Notes: generated by a model not told the origin, from the letters alone. A stretch of DNA of 64,000 bases from Segatella maculosa DSM 19339 = JCM 15638 (GCF_000382385.1 NZ_KB908319.1:248001-312000); one strand, 5' to 3'. Shown: positions 52,922 through 62,713, counted from the first letter of the stretch. Made by a program: numbers and translations.

Positions 52922-55900
52922 TTGGACATTCGCGAACTACAACAACGTTATGTGAAGGCTCCACAGGCCGCGGCTTTGCTGAAACTGCTGGAGGACGAGA
53001 AGGCCGAGAACGTCTTTTTGCAAGGCTTGATGGCCTCGGCTACGCCCCTATTCTTTGCTGCTGTGGCCGAAAAAACGGCGCGGACGTTCCTCTTTGCCTT
53101 GCAGGATGCCGACGAAGCCGGCTATTTTTATCATGATCTGACACAAGTCTTGGGTACGAGAAACGTGTTGTTTTTCCCGTCAAGTTACAAGCGTTCGGTC
53201 AGATATGGGCAGCGCGACAGTGCCAATGAGATATTGCGAACAGAGGTATTGGCCCGTATTTCGGCCCGAGAAGCAGGCAGTTCGGCACCTCTTTTCATTG
53301 TTTCTCACCCCGAAGCACTGTCAGAATTGGTGGTTTCCAAGCAACGGTTAGACGCGCAAAGACTGTCTTTGAGGGTCGGAGGGCAGGTGGATATCACCGA
53401 AGTGGAGCACACCTTGCGCGGCTATGGCTTTGAGGAAGTGGACTATGTTTACGAGCCCGGGCAGTTTGCCGTACGTGGAAGCATTCTCGATGTCTATTCT
53501 TTCAGTTGCGAATATCCGTTCCGTATCGACTTCTTCGGGCGGGAAATCGACACCATTCGCACCTTTGAAGTGCAGGACCAGCTGTCGAAAGACCGACGGA
53601 ACGAGGCAGAAATCGTGCCCGAACTGGCCACGTTGACCGCTGAAAAGATTTCTTTTCTGAAGTTTCTGCCTGAAGACAGCGTGCTCGTTGTGAAGGATTT
53701 TGCCTACATTCACGATGTAATCGACCGCGTTTACCATGAAGGTTTCGCCAAACAAGCCGTCGCCGAGCGACTCGAAGGGGCCACGGAGATGGAGCAAAAG
53801 CAGATTTTAAGCGAGCTGAACAAAGAGGCTTCGCTCCTCACGGCCCACCGTTTTACGGAAGAAGCAACCAGCTTTCGCCGGGTTGAATTCGGCATGAATG
53901 CCGGTAAGACGGCGGCAGATGTAAGGCAAGATGCGTCGAAATACAGTGTATTGAAGTTCAACATCACGCCCCAACCCTTGTTCCATAAGAACTTCGACCT
54001 GCTGGTTGACACCTTTGAAGACTATATGTTGAAGGGCTATCAGCTCTATATTCTGGCCGATAGTGAGCGACAGACGCAACGATTAAAGGACATCTTTGCC
54101 GACATGGACAGCCCGAAAGCGCGGTCAATCAAGTTTGAACCCGTCAACAAAACGCTGCATGAAGGCTTTGCAGACGATGATTTAAGGGTGTGTTTCTTTA
54201 CAGATCATCAGATATTCGACCGCTTCCACAAGTACAATCTCAAGAGCGACGAGGCCAGAGCAGGCAAGATGGCCCTCACGATGAAGGAACTTCAGGAGAT
54301 GGAACCGGGCGATTTCATCGTCCATGTGGACTATGGTATCGGCAAATTCGGCGGACTTGTGCGCGTTCCGACAGGCAATAGCTATCAGGAAATGATAAGA
54401 ATTGTCTATCAACACAACGATAAAGTGGACGTTAGTATCCATTCTCTTTACAAGATAAGCAAGTATCGTAGGGCAGATAGTGGGCCTCCGCGTCTCAATA
54501 TGCTTGGAACCGGAGCGTGGGAACGGCTGAAAGAGAAGACAAAAAAGCGCATCAAAGACATTGCCCGCGACCTGATTAAGCTCTATGCACAGCGTCGTCA
54601 CGAAAAGGGCTACGCATTCAGCGGCGACAGTTTCCTGCAACACGAACTCGAAGCCAGCTTCATTTACGAGGATACGCCCGACCAAAGCAAAGCAACCCAA
54701 GCGGTAAAGGCCGACATGGAGAGCCAAAGACCGATGGACCGGTTGGTATGTGGCGACGTAGGGTTCGGCAAAACGGAGGTCGCAGTGCGTGCCGCTTTCA
54801 AGGCAACCTGCGACAGTAAGCAGGTAGCCGTGCTCGTTCCGACGACCGTTTTGGCCTATCAACACTATCAAACTTTCAAGAATCGACTGCAAGGAATGCC
54901 CGTCCGGGTGGACTATCTCTCAAGGGCAAGGTCGGCAAAGCAGACAAAACAGGTGCTGACCGACCTTTCCGAAGGTAAGATAGACATCTTGATTGGAACG
55001 CACAAGCTGATAGGAAAAGACGTGAAGTGGCACGATTTGGGTCTCTTGATCATTGACGAAGAACAGAAGTTCGGCGTATCCACCAAGGAGAAACTGCGCC
55101 GATTGAAGACCAATGTCGATACGCTTACGATGTCGGCAACGCCGATTCCGCGCACACTTCAGTTCTCTTTGATGGGCGCACGCGACATGAGTATCATTCG
55201 AACGCCGCCACCTAACCGCTATCCCATACATACCGAGCTGGCCAATTACAGCCATGAAGTGATTGCAGATGCCATCAATTTCGAGATGAGTCGCAACGGA
55301 CAAGTTTACTTTGTCCATGACCGTATCAGCGGATTGCAGGAAGTTGCCAACCTTATTCACAAGTATGTGCCCGACTGTCGCGTAGCAATTGGCCACGGAC
55401 AGCTGCCACCCGAGGAGCTTGAACGGGTGCTTATGGGCTTTATGAACTATGATTATGACGTGTTACTTTCAACAACTATCGTTGAAAACGGCATCGATAT
55501 CAGTAACGCCAACACCATGATTATCAACGATGCTCACCGCTTTGGCCTCAGTGACTTGCATCAAATGCGAGGTCGGGTGGGCCGAAGTAACCGCAAGGCC
55601 TTTTGTTATTTGCTCGCACCTCCAAAGAGTTTGCTCACCCCGGAGGCCCGCCGAAGACTTGAAGCCCTTGAGAATTTCTCGGAATTGGGAAGCGGATTCA
55701 ACCTCGCTATGCAGGACCTTGACATACGAGGTGCAGGGAATTTGCTCGGAGCAGAGCAGAGTGGGTTCATGGAAGACCTGGGGTTTGAGACCTATCAGAA
55801 GATACTTAGCCAAGCCATTACAGAGCTGAAGCACGACGAGTTCCATGATATTTACGCCGAACAGCTGGCAGATGGCAACGATACAGGCGAAATGTTCGTC

Positions 55901-56368
55901 GAAGACTGTGCCATTGAGAGCGACCTTGAGATGTATTTGCCCGATAACTACGTGCCCGGAAGCAGCGAACGCATGCTGCTTTACCGCGAACTTGACAGCA
56001 TCAACGACGACAAAGACCTTGAGGCTTATCGCCAACGCTTGGAAGATCGCTTCGGAAAAGTGCCGCATGAAGGACGCGAACTCATGCAAGTTGTGCCGCT
56101 TCGCAGGCTGGGTAAGCAGCTCGGATGCGAGAAAATCATGCTCCGACAAGGCAAGATGAACATGCAATTCGTGGCCGATCCCGACAGTGCCTACTATCAA
56201 AGCCGCACCTTTTCCACTGTTATTGACTACGTAGGAAGCCACCCCCGGCGGTGCGATTTCAAGCAAGTTGGCACGCGACGGCTGCTAAGTATCAATGCCA
56301 TTCCCACGGTCGAAGAGGCCGTCGGTGTGCTTCGGGACATGCTTCAAGGGAAGGTTGCAGCGCATTAG
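52922..56368 (+). CDS. mfd: Transcription-repair coupling factor
   Basis: 1148 residues. UvrB-like N-terminal domains (about 1-430; FFPSSYKRSVRYGQRDSANE, DVYSFSCEYPFRIDFFGREI), the RNA-polymerase-interacting RID (about 455-530; PGDFIVHVDYGIGKFGGLVR), the RecG-like translocase with Walker A GDVGFGKTE (about 612), DEEQ box (IDEEQKFGV) and MSATPIPRTLQFS, then the TRCF C-terminal domain. It removes stalled RNA polymerase and recruits UvrA. The only usable start in the frame is TTG at 52922; an upstream stop (52904) leaves no ATG or GTG. Confidence 0.95.
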   Translation: MDIRELQQRYVKAPQAAALLKLLEDEKAENVFLQGLMASATPLFFAAVAEKTARTFLFALQDADEAGYFYHDLTQVLGTRNVLFFPSSYKRSVRYGQRDSANEILRTEVLARISAREAGSSAPLFIVSHPEALSELVVSKQRLDAQRLSLRVGGQVDITEVEHTLRGYGFEEVDYVYEPGQFAVRGSILDVYSFSCEYPFRIDFFGREIDTIRTFEVQDQLSKDRRNEAEIVPELATLTAEKISFLKFLPEDSVLVVKDFAYIHDVIDRVYHEGFAKQAVAERLEGATEMEQKQILSELNKEASLLTAHRFTEEATSFRRVEFGMNAGKTAADVRQDASKYSVLKFNITPQPLFHKNFDLLVDTFEDYMLKGYQLYILADSERQTQRLKDIFADMDSPKARSIKFEPVNKTLHEGFADDDLRVCFFTDHQIFDRFHKYNLKSDEARAGKMALTMKELQEMEPGDFIVHVDYGIGKFGGLVRVPTGNSYQEMIRIVYQHNDKVDVSIHSLYKISKYRRADSGPPRLNMLGTGAWERLKEKTKKRIKDIARDLIKLYAQRRHEKGYAFSGDSFLQHELEASFIYEDTPDQSKATQAVKADMESQRPMDRLVCGDVGFGKTEVAVRAAFKATCDSKQVAVLVPTTVLAYQHYQTFKNRLQGMPVRVDYLSRARSAKQTKQVLTDLSEGKIDILIGTHKLIGKDVKWHDLGLLIIDEEQKFGVSTKEKLRRLKTNVDTLTMSATPIPRTLQFSLMGARDMSIIRTPPPNRYPIHTELANYSHEVIADAINFEMSRNGQVYFVHDRISGLQEVANLIHKYVPDCRVAIGHGQLPPEELERVLMGFMNYDYDVLLSTTIVENGIDISNANTMIINDAHRFGLSDLHQMRGRVGRSNRKAFCYLLAPPKSLLTPEARRRLEALENFSELGSGFNLAMQDLDIRGAGNLLGAEQSGFMEDLGFETYQKILSQAITELKHDEFHDIYAEQLADGNDTGEMFVEDCAIESDLEMYLPDNYVPGSSERMLLYRELDSINDDKDLEAYRQRLEDRFGKVPHEGRELMQVVPLRRLGKQLGCEKIMLRQGKMNMQFVADPDSAYYQSRTFSTVIDYVGSHPRRCDFKQVGTRRLLSINAIPTVEEAVGVLRDMLQGKVAAH

Positions 56369-56412
56369 CGGGCATGCAGACACATGGTTTCACTTTTATT
56401 TGCCTTTTATTG

Positions 56413-58008
56413 ATGAAGAAATCTCCGAGAACATTACTTGCCACGGCCCTCTTTCTGGCGGGTTCGACCTTGCTTTCTGCCCATGACGGGCAGGCAGACA
56501 GCCTGAACAAGCGAGACTTGACACACCGTCTTCACTATCAATTGACGTGGCAAGGGAGTACGGCGAGCGGCAAATCGCCCCTTTGGTTCACTGCCAATCG
56601 CTACGGACTAAGCACATTAAAACCCACAAACGGCTATGTCCGGGCCACCATGATGCGCCCTTTGGAACGCGATTCTGACCGTTGTTGGGGCATAGGATAC
56701 GGCATAGACTTGGCTCTCCCCACGGGTTTCACGAGCCAATTTGTCGTGCAACAGGCCTTTGTCGAGGCCAGATGGCTGCACGGCGTGGTGACAATCGGGG
56801 CGAAAGAGCAGCCGATGGAGCTGAAAGACAACCGGCTTTCGTCGGGTTCACAGACCTTGGGTATCAACGCAAGGCCTGTTCCTCAGGTGCGATTATCGCT
56901 GCCCGAATATTGGGTTCTGCCCTTTACTGGCCGCTGGTTGCGCCTGAAAGGGCACGTTGCCTTCGGCAAAACGACCGACGATACGTGGCAACATGACTTC
57001 ACACAAGGGCAAAACCGCTACACAAAAGGGGTGCTCTTCCACAGCAAAGCAGGCTATCTGATGATTGGAAAGCCCGAGCAGCTCCCCTTCTCCCTTGAAT
57101 TGGGCCTCGAAATGGCGTGCCAGTTCGGCGGGAAATCATTCATTCGGCAGGGCAATCAAATGGTGAAAATCAAGAACCAAAGCGGACTTCGCTCGTTTTG
57201 GAATGCCTTTTTCCCCGGCGGTTCAGATGCTACTGACGGCAAATTCGTCAACAAAGAGGGCAATCACTTAGGCAGTTGGGTGGCCCGTTTCAACTATGAT
57301 AACGCGCAATGGGGCCTGAGTTGCTATGCCGATCAATACTTTGAAGACAACTCTTCCATGATACATATCAACAAAAATGGCTGGGGAAAGGGAGCAGATG
57401 CACACAAACAAGTACGCTCAAAATACTTTGCTTACGACTTCAAAGACTGGATGTTGGGGGCCGAACTACGCCTGAAAGCGACGCCTTGGCTAAGGAAATT
57501 GGTCGCAGAATACCTCTATACGAAGTATCAGGGCGGCCCCGTTTATCACGATCATACGGCAAATATCAACGAACATATATGTGGACGAGACAGCTATTAC
57601 AACCATTATCTCTTCACAGGTTGGCAACATTGGGGCATGACGATGGGCAATCCGCTCTACATGTCGCCGCTTTATAACACCGAAGGCACGGTAGAAGTGA
57701 AGAATAACCGCTTCGTTGCGTGGCACTTCGGGGCCGAAGGAAGCTTGCAAAACGGCTTAGACTATCGCTTGCTGGCCACCTATCAGAAAGGCTACGGCAC
57801 CTATTATGACTTCTATCCCGACCCGAAAGAAGACTTCAGTCTCATGCTTGAAGCCCGTTACACCTGCCCCGAAGGCATGCGGTTTGCAGGCTGGAGCGTG
57901 ACAGGAGCATTCGGATTGGACGCCGGAAAGCTCTATGGCAACAACATAGGTGGGCAGATTACGCTCTCGAAATCAGGGATTTTCAATATCAAACGCACTC
58001 GGAAATGA
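56413..58008 (+). CDS. Wzi-like capsule assembly outer-membrane protein
   Basis: 531 residues from MKKSPRTLL. Signal peptide (to about 23, LLSAHDG), then a beta-barrel of the capsule-assembly Wzi family (LTWQGSTASGKSPLWFTANR near the start; many short amphipathic strands; SGIFNIKRTRK at the end). In E. coli Wzi anchors K30 capsule at the surface; Bacteroidota members are common and mostly uncharacterised. The frame continues upstream inside mfd and the start there is not signal-like. It overlaps the lipocalin gene by 4 bases. Confidence 0.87.
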   Translation: MKKSPRTLLATALFLAGSTLLSAHDGQADSLNKRDLTHRLHYQLTWQGSTASGKSPLWFTANRYGLSTLKPTNGYVRATMMRPLERDSDRCWGIGYGIDLALPTGFTSQFVVQQAFVEARWLHGVVTIGAKEQPMELKDNRLSSGSQTLGINARPVPQVRLSLPEYWVLPFTGRWLRLKGHVAFGKTTDDTWQHDFTQGQNRYTKGVLFHSKAGYLMIGKPEQLPFSLELGLEMACQFGGKSFIRQGNQMVKIKNQSGLRSFWNAFFPGGSDATDGKFVNKEGNHLGSWVARFNYDNAQWGLSCYADQYFEDNSSMIHINKNGWGKGADAHKQVRSKYFAYDFKDWMLGAELRLKATPWLRKLVAEYLYTKYQGGPVYHDHTANINEHICGRDSYYNHYLFTGWQHWGMTMGNPLYMSPLYNTEGTVEVKNNRFVAWHFGAEGSLQNGLDYRLLATYQKGYGTYYDFYPDPKEDFSLMLEARYTCPEGMRFAGWSVTGAFGLDAGKLYGNNIGGQITLSKSGIFNIKRTRK

Positions 58009-58433
58009 AACGAAACACATCTCTTTTGGCACTGCTATTGCTGCTGACAAGCTGCACAATAGAGTTCTCCGACAACGGCAAACTCGATGGCTTCTGGCAG
58101 CTGAGGGCCGTGGACACGCTTGCAAACCGGCACTCCTTGGACTTGAAAACGAGCGGCCTGACGTGGGCTTTTCAGGGCCGTTTGTTAGAAATGCGCGACA
58201 CAAAGGGCGGGAGCGACCTCTATTTCAGCTTCGAACATCGGGGTGACAGCCTCTTATTATCGTCGCCCTACCTCTCCGACCGCGATAAAGATGACATCAA
58301 AATCACGGACGTCGAGACCGTAAGACCCTTTGGTGTGAACGGTCTGCAAGAGGGTTTTGAGATTGAAAACCTATCAAACAGCAAGCTGATCCTGCGCTCG
58401 AAGACACTCCGTTTGCGCCTGCTGAAGCTTTGA
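58005..58433 (+). CDS. Lipocalin-like lipoprotein
   Basis: 142 residues. Lipoprotein signal (MKRNTSLLALLLLLTSC), then a lipocalin-type beta-barrel start (LDGFWQLRAVDTLANR) and strands ending in SKTLRLRLLKL. Small lipocalin-like lipoproteins are frequent in Bacteroides and Prevotella; their ligands are unknown. ATGA overlap with the Wzi-like gene suggests a functional pair at the outer membrane. Confidence 0.75.
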   Translation: MKRNTSLLALLLLLTSCTIEFSDNGKLDGFWQLRAVDTLANRHSLDLKTSGLTWAFQGRLLEMRDTKGGSDLYFSFEHRGDSLLLSSPYLSDRDKDDIKITDVETVRPFGVNGLQEGFEIENLSNSKLILRSKTLRLRLLKL

Positions 58434-58483
58434 TTCTTGCCGTTTGCGCATCGAACTCGATGCACATCGGCTGGTGACGTGGG

Positions 58484-58615
58484 CTAAAACAAGACCGCAT
58501 CTTGTCTAAAGTAGGAGTAGACACCATCTAAAGTAGGACTACACCTCGTCTAAAGTAGGAGTAGATGCCATCTAAAGTAGGACTACATCTTGTCTAAAGT
58601 AGGGGTAGACCTCGC
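58484..58615. repeat. 22-bp phased array, family C, six units
   Basis: Units start at 58484 (degenerate), 58506, 58528, 58550, 58572 and 58594. Cores alternate between TAAAGTAGGAGTAGA and TAAAGTAGGACTACA, with linkers CACCATC, CCTCGTC, TGCCATC and TCTTGTC, so a 44-bp higher-order period is visible. It begins 51 bp behind the lipocalin stop codon. Confidence 0.92.
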
Positions 58616-58869
58616 CTGCTTCGGCATGCTTGTTTTGCACTCATATCTGCAAAATGGCAGGGGAAGCGGTGTAGGGACGCACGGGCCGTGCGTCCGTTCC
58701 ATGTGAATGAAATCGTAAATGCACGGGCTGTGCGTCCTTATATACCGTATAACCATCAACTTGTCTACTCATTTACTTGTCTACTGTTAACTGAAATGCG
58801 AACGGACGCACGGGCCCGTGCGCCCCTATATGATTTGATTTGATAATCAACGACTTGCACCTTGCATTC

Positions 58870-58957
58870 CAATCTCAGCCATTTTACCGTGCAATCTCAC
58901 CCATTTCACCGCCTAATATGGCCCATTTTACCGCGCAATATGGGCCATATTAGAAAA
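58870..58957. repeat. 22-bp phased array, family 1, four units
   Basis: Units start at 58870, 58892, 58914 and 58936. Cores AATCTCAGCCATTTT, AATCTCACCCATTTC, AATATGGCCCATTTT and the palindromic AATATGGGCCATATT; linkers ACCGTGC, ACCGCCT and ACCGCGC. Confidence 0.87.
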
Positions 58958-59037
58958 CTGTTTGAATGATGTAGGGACGCACGACTCGTGCGTCCGCTCA
59001 AAAGACCATGTATATACGCGTGCATTTTGAATGGAAC

Positions 59038-59344
59038 GGACGCACGAACCGTGCGTCCCTACATACCCACATAGGCCATATGAATGCGTAAAATGGCTGA
59101 CGGGGCGAGCTAATCGAATGCATGTAGGGACGCACGGCTCGTGCGTCCACTCAAAACATCATGTATATATGCACACATTTTGAATGAAACGGACGCACGA
59201 GCCGTGCGTCCCTACATACCCACATAGGCCATATGAATGCGTAAAATGGCTGACGGGGCGAGCTAATCGAATGCATGTAGGGACGCACGGCCCGTGCGTC
59301 CGCTCAAAACACCATGTATATATGCACAACATTTTGAATGGAAC
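59038..59344. repeat. Two tandem copies of a 153-bp repeat unit
   Basis: The marker CACATAGGCCATATG occurs at 59068 and 59221, and the whole 153-bp unit between (REP palindrome, ATGAATGCGTAAAATGGCTG, REP palindrome, AAACA.CATGTATATATGCA) is nearly identical in both copies. It is followed by the start of a third unit. Confidence 0.88.
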
Positions 59345-59411
59345 GGACGCACGAACCGTGCGTCCCTACATGCCTCTTGCCCGCAAATCAGCCTGCCATT
59401 CGGCCAATCCT

Positions 59412-59493
59412 AAAGTTCAATGTTCAAAATTCAAAGTTCAAAGGCAACAAATCCTAAAGTTCAATATTCAATGTTCAATGTTCAAAGCCCAAG
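59412..59493. repeat. Heptamer repeat (GTTCAAA/GTTCAAT)
   Basis: Roughly ten 7-bp units in two blocks (AAAGTTCAATGTTC and similar). Same family as 8297-8331 and 20297-20382. Confidence 0.75.
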
Positions 59494-59573
59494 TCCCTAC
59501 ATTGCCGTATCGGTTATTTTCTGCCATGAAACGGCATGCTTCGCTGCACCATATGGCTTGTATCGGCCCGGCA

Positions 59574-61097
59574 TCAAGGTCCGGTTCGTTCAAGTTCTTT
59601 CTTGGTTTGGAACCTTCGGTACGCACCTATCAGCGCAAAGAGGGCGACATAGAGGCAGAAGGTCTGCCATGCAGAGATGTAATGGCCGTCGAGCGAGGCG
59701 CAAGGTAGGCGTGAAATGGCGGTGACGGCCGTGTTCATGTAACCTGCAATGGTGGTCATAGCATGGAAAAACAGGGCTTGCAAGGCCGCAAAAGGCGTGG
59801 AGAGCAAGAGCAGAAAGGCCAGAAAGAGGAGGAGTGTTGCGGCAGGAATGACGATGAAATTCGTGAGTAAGAAGTACGAAGAGAAGCGTCCGAAGTAGTG
59901 AAGCAGCAGGGGAAACGTGAAGAGTTGGGCCGAAACAGAGACGCAAGTCATTCCCCAAGCCCACCGGAGCAGTCGGTTTGTGGGGTTGAACACATCGAAC
60001 AGCGGTTTATAAACGATGAGAATACCGGCCACGGCCATGAACGACAGCCGGAAACCTACGTCCCACAGCGCCATAGGATGGGCCACAAGGATAACCAAGG
60101 CGGCCAAGGCCAGCGCATTGAGACCGCTGCTTTGGCGGCTAAGCAGACGGGTAAAGGCATAGATAGTGAGCATCACGGCACTGCGAACCACCGAGGTTGG
60201 CAGGCCAACAAGCACCGCAAAGGTCCACATTGTCATTACCGATAGCGTCAAACCCACGCCACGTTGGCCGAAAACCAGCAGGAAAATGCTGAAGATAATG
60301 CCGAGATGCAGCCCCGAAAGTGCGAGGATATGGCTGCCACCGGAGGCTGCATAAGCTTCGCGGGTGGCCTTGTCGAGCGCCTGACGGCTGCCCAATACCA
60401 TCGCTTCCAATAGGGCTTCGTCTTGTTGTTCGGCGTGTTGCCGGCGGAAATGTCGGACGATTCGGTCGCGAAAGCAGCGGGCCTGCAAGACGATTTGTTG
60501 CAGACGACCGAGCCGAACGGGGAAGACTGCCGTCCGCAACTGCCAATATGGAATGAACGTTTCGGCCTGATAGCCGTGTCGTTTCAGCCAAAGTGCGTAG
60601 TCGAAACGGGGATTTTGCAGGCGGTTTTTCGGCTTTTCAAGAACCGATGAAGCGATGATGCCGTTGCCGGTTTGCAGCCGTAGCGGCGCATTGGGGTCGT
60701 TCAAGACGGTCGCTTTCACGGCTATGGGCTTGCTGAGTGGCTGTCCGTTGAGCTGAACGAGCAGCAAATCGCACCGCAAAGTCTTTCCCTTTGGCACGGG
60801 ATTATCGGTGAGAACGGCCTCGTAACGGCTCTCATTCCGCGGCAACGGCCGGTCTGTTTGCCGCTCGCTTCGGCTGATCAAGGCGGCTCCCAACGCCAAA
60901 GTGACGAAGCAGATGCCGCCGTTTCGCCCCCATTCCGACCTGAAGAGGAAGGCAGCCGCAAGGCCCGTGACGGCACAGACGAGCCAAACCGCCGTGCCGA
61001 CTGCGGGATAACAGGCGTCGCCGACCACGATTCCGATAATCAAAAAGAGGGCTATGCGTAGCAGCGGATAGCGTTGTAGGCGACCGTTTACCTGCAT
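59574..61097 (-). CDS. comEC: ComEC/Rec2-family protein without metallo-beta-lactamase domain
   Basis: 507 residues. N-terminal helices and an OB-like DUF4131 region (about 1-200), then the Competence channel domain (about 225-490; ALLEAMVLGSRQALDKATRE, SGGSHILALSGLHLGIIFS, VGLPTSVVRSAVMLTIYAFT). ComEC forms the inner-membrane DNA channel for transformation. The C-terminal nuclease-like metallo-beta-lactamase domain of the full-length protein is missing, as also seen in other Bacteroidota members. It begins two bases behind the susD stop on the same strand. Confidence 0.9.
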   Translation of the reverse strand: MQVNGRLQRYPLLRIALFLIIGIVVGDACYPAVGTAVWLVCAVTGLAAAFLFRSEWGRNGGICFVTLALGAALISRSERQTDRPLPRNESRYEAVLTDNPVPKGKTLRCDLLLVQLNGQPLSKPIAVKATVLNDPNAPLRLQTGNGIIASSVLEKPKNRLQNPRFDYALWLKRHGYQAETFIPYWQLRTAVFPVRLGRLQQIVLQARCFRDRIVRHFRRQHAEQQDEALLEAMVLGSRQALDKATREAYAASGGSHILALSGLHLGIIFSIFLLVFGQRGVGLTLSVMTMWTFAVLVGLPTSVVRSAVMLTIYAFTRLLSRQSSGLNALALAALVILVAHPMALWDVGFRLSFMAVAGILIVYKPLFDVFNPTNRLLRWAWGMTCVSVSAQLFTFPLLLHYFGRFSSYFLLTNFIVIPAATLLLFLAFLLLLSTPFAALQALFFHAMTTIAGYMNTAVTAISRLPCASLDGHYISAWQTFCLYVALFALIGAYRRFQTKKELERTGP

Positions 61098-61099
61098 CT

Positions 61100-62689
61100 T
61101 TACTTGTAACCCGGGTTTTGTTTAAGGTTTGTATTGCGCTGAAGGACACCCTTGGGAATGGGAAACAGGCAGGTAAAGCGCGTGTTTTCGCCCTCAATAG
61201 GCCTGCGTACGTCGTAGGCTTTGTGGAAAAGTCCGAAGCGAATGAGGTCATTTCGTCGCCAACCTTCCCACATAAATTCGAGCAAACGCTCGTCAAGTAG
61301 GTTGGAAAGTGTGGCAGGTAGCGACGCCATCCCAGCACGGTTGCGCACAAGGTTCATGGCGATTGAGCCGTCATGTCCGCTGCGTAACTGCGCTTCGGCT
61401 TTCATTAAGAGCACGTCGGCATAGCGAAATAGCACGATATCATTGTCTTGTAGGCGGCCATCATCATGGGCCGTGCGGTCTATTTCGTACTTGGCCATGC
61501 GCGCACCTGCCGTTTTTTCGTATTTACTTCCTGTGAGACTGAGGGCCACTTCCAAAGGACGATAGACCAAAGGTTCGCCATTGGAGAGATAAACCACCTT
61601 GCCATCGACGCGCAAAGTGTCGCTGAAGAAGTTGATGGCATAGCGTTTATCCACCTGCGGAGTGCCGTATTTGTAGGTCGAAAGCGTGGAAAGCGTGGCG
61701 CAACTTCCGTTCTCTGCGTTCATTCCTATGGCTCCTCCGTGACTGTAATGCCGGCTTCTAAAGAGGTTAAGAAACTTATTTTCGTAGCGAATCTTATCCA
61801 TCGGGATTGTGAAAATGTTCTCTTTAGAGTTCTCATTGTGCACGAAGAAGTTCGCTGCATAGTTGCTTTCGAGGGCATATCCGGCCTCGGTTATCTTGTC
61901 ACAGCAGGCAATGCAGGCCTGAAGGGCATTGAGTTGATGGCCGTCGATAGTGAATTTCAACGTCTTATCTCCAAGATAAACCTCATGATTGAGCAGGATT
62001 TTGGCCAGCAAGAAATAGGCCACAGGGCGCGTAAAGCGGCCATAATAGTTACCTTCATGGTTGCTATGGGCATCGGAAAGATAGGGAATTGCGGCCTGAA
62101 GTTCGGCAATAAGCGTCGTTGTCACGTCCTTTCTTGTCGATTGCTTCACGTCTTTCAGCGATACATTTTCCTGCATCATGAGGGGCACATTGCCCCACAT
62201 ATCCATGATATAAAAGTAGAATAGCGCACGAAGACCGCGAGCTTCGGCCGTGAATTCCTTGTATTGTAGGTCGGTAAGCAGCTGTTTATGGCGGTCAATC
62301 TCCTTGAGGGCGTGGTTGCAAAGGCCCACGCTTTTGTAGAGATAGTTCCAAGTATTGAGCAAAGGAAGGTCGGTTTCGGTCCATTGATGCAGGTATAAAT
62401 TCTGCCAATATCCGCCATCATACCAGTCACCGCCACGAATCGGGAGCATAGCTTCATCAGTTGTGAACGTATTATAGTCGTAAACGCCGCGGTAAGTGCC
62501 CTGTAATCCCTGGCTATCTGCATGACCTCCTATCTGAAGGTAAAGGTTTCCCACGGTATTAAGATAGAGCGTGGTGGCCGAAGTGTAGGCTTTATCCTCC
62601 TCCATGAGGCCTTTCGGGTGTTCGTCCAAGCAGGCATTGAGGAGCAACGACAAGGCGATTGCCGTGAAGAAACGGCCGAAGTATTTCAT
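61100..62689 (-). CDS. SusD/RagB-family outer-membrane lipoprotein
   Basis: 529 residues from MKYFGRFFTAIALSLLLNAC, a lipoprotein signal ending in C-LDEHPKG. The SusD helical core (NYLYKSVGLCNHALKEIDRH, FTAEARGLRALFYFYIMDMW) and the C-terminal half (ADVLLMKAEAQLRSG, EFMWEGWRRNDLIRFGLF, PIPKGVLQRN) are complete. It binds a glycan at the cell surface and works with SusC just upstream. A start four codons earlier (62701) is possible. Glycan specificity is not readable. Confidence 0.95.
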   Translation of the reverse strand: MKYFGRFFTAIALSLLLNACLDEHPKGLMEEDKAYTSATTLYLNTVGNLYLQIGGHADSQGLQGTYRGVYDYNTFTTDEAMLPIRGGDWYDGGYWQNLYLHQWTETDLPLLNTWNYLYKSVGLCNHALKEIDRHKQLLTDLQYKEFTAEARGLRALFYFYIMDMWGNVPLMMQENVSLKDVKQSTRKDVTTTLIAELQAAIPYLSDAHSNHEGNYYGRFTRPVAYFLLAKILLNHEVYLGDKTLKFTIDGHQLNALQACIACCDKITEAGYALESNYAANFFVHNENSKENIFTIPMDKIRYENKFLNLFRSRHYSHGGAIGMNAENGSCATLSTLSTYKYGTPQVDKRYAINFFSDTLRVDGKVVYLSNGEPLVYRPLEVALSLTGSKYEKTAGARMAKYEIDRTAHDDGRLQDNDIVLFRYADVLLMKAEAQLRSGHDGSIAMNLVRNRAGMASLPATLSNLLDERLLEFMWEGWRRNDLIRFGLFHKAYDVRRPIEGENTRFTCLFPIPKGVLQRNTNLKQNPGYK

Positions 62690-62713
62690 TGGTTCATTCA
62701 TATTTCAAGGCAC

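Larger units (their letters stand above)
58674..59366. repeat. REP-like palindrome cluster (eight full copies)
   Basis: Full copies at 58674-58695, 58804-58826, 58974-58995, 59038-59059, 59127-59148, 59191-59212, 59280-59301 and 59345-59366, plus a half copy near 58716-58737. Orientation alternates in nearly every step, so neighbouring copies could pair. Confidence 0.88.
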
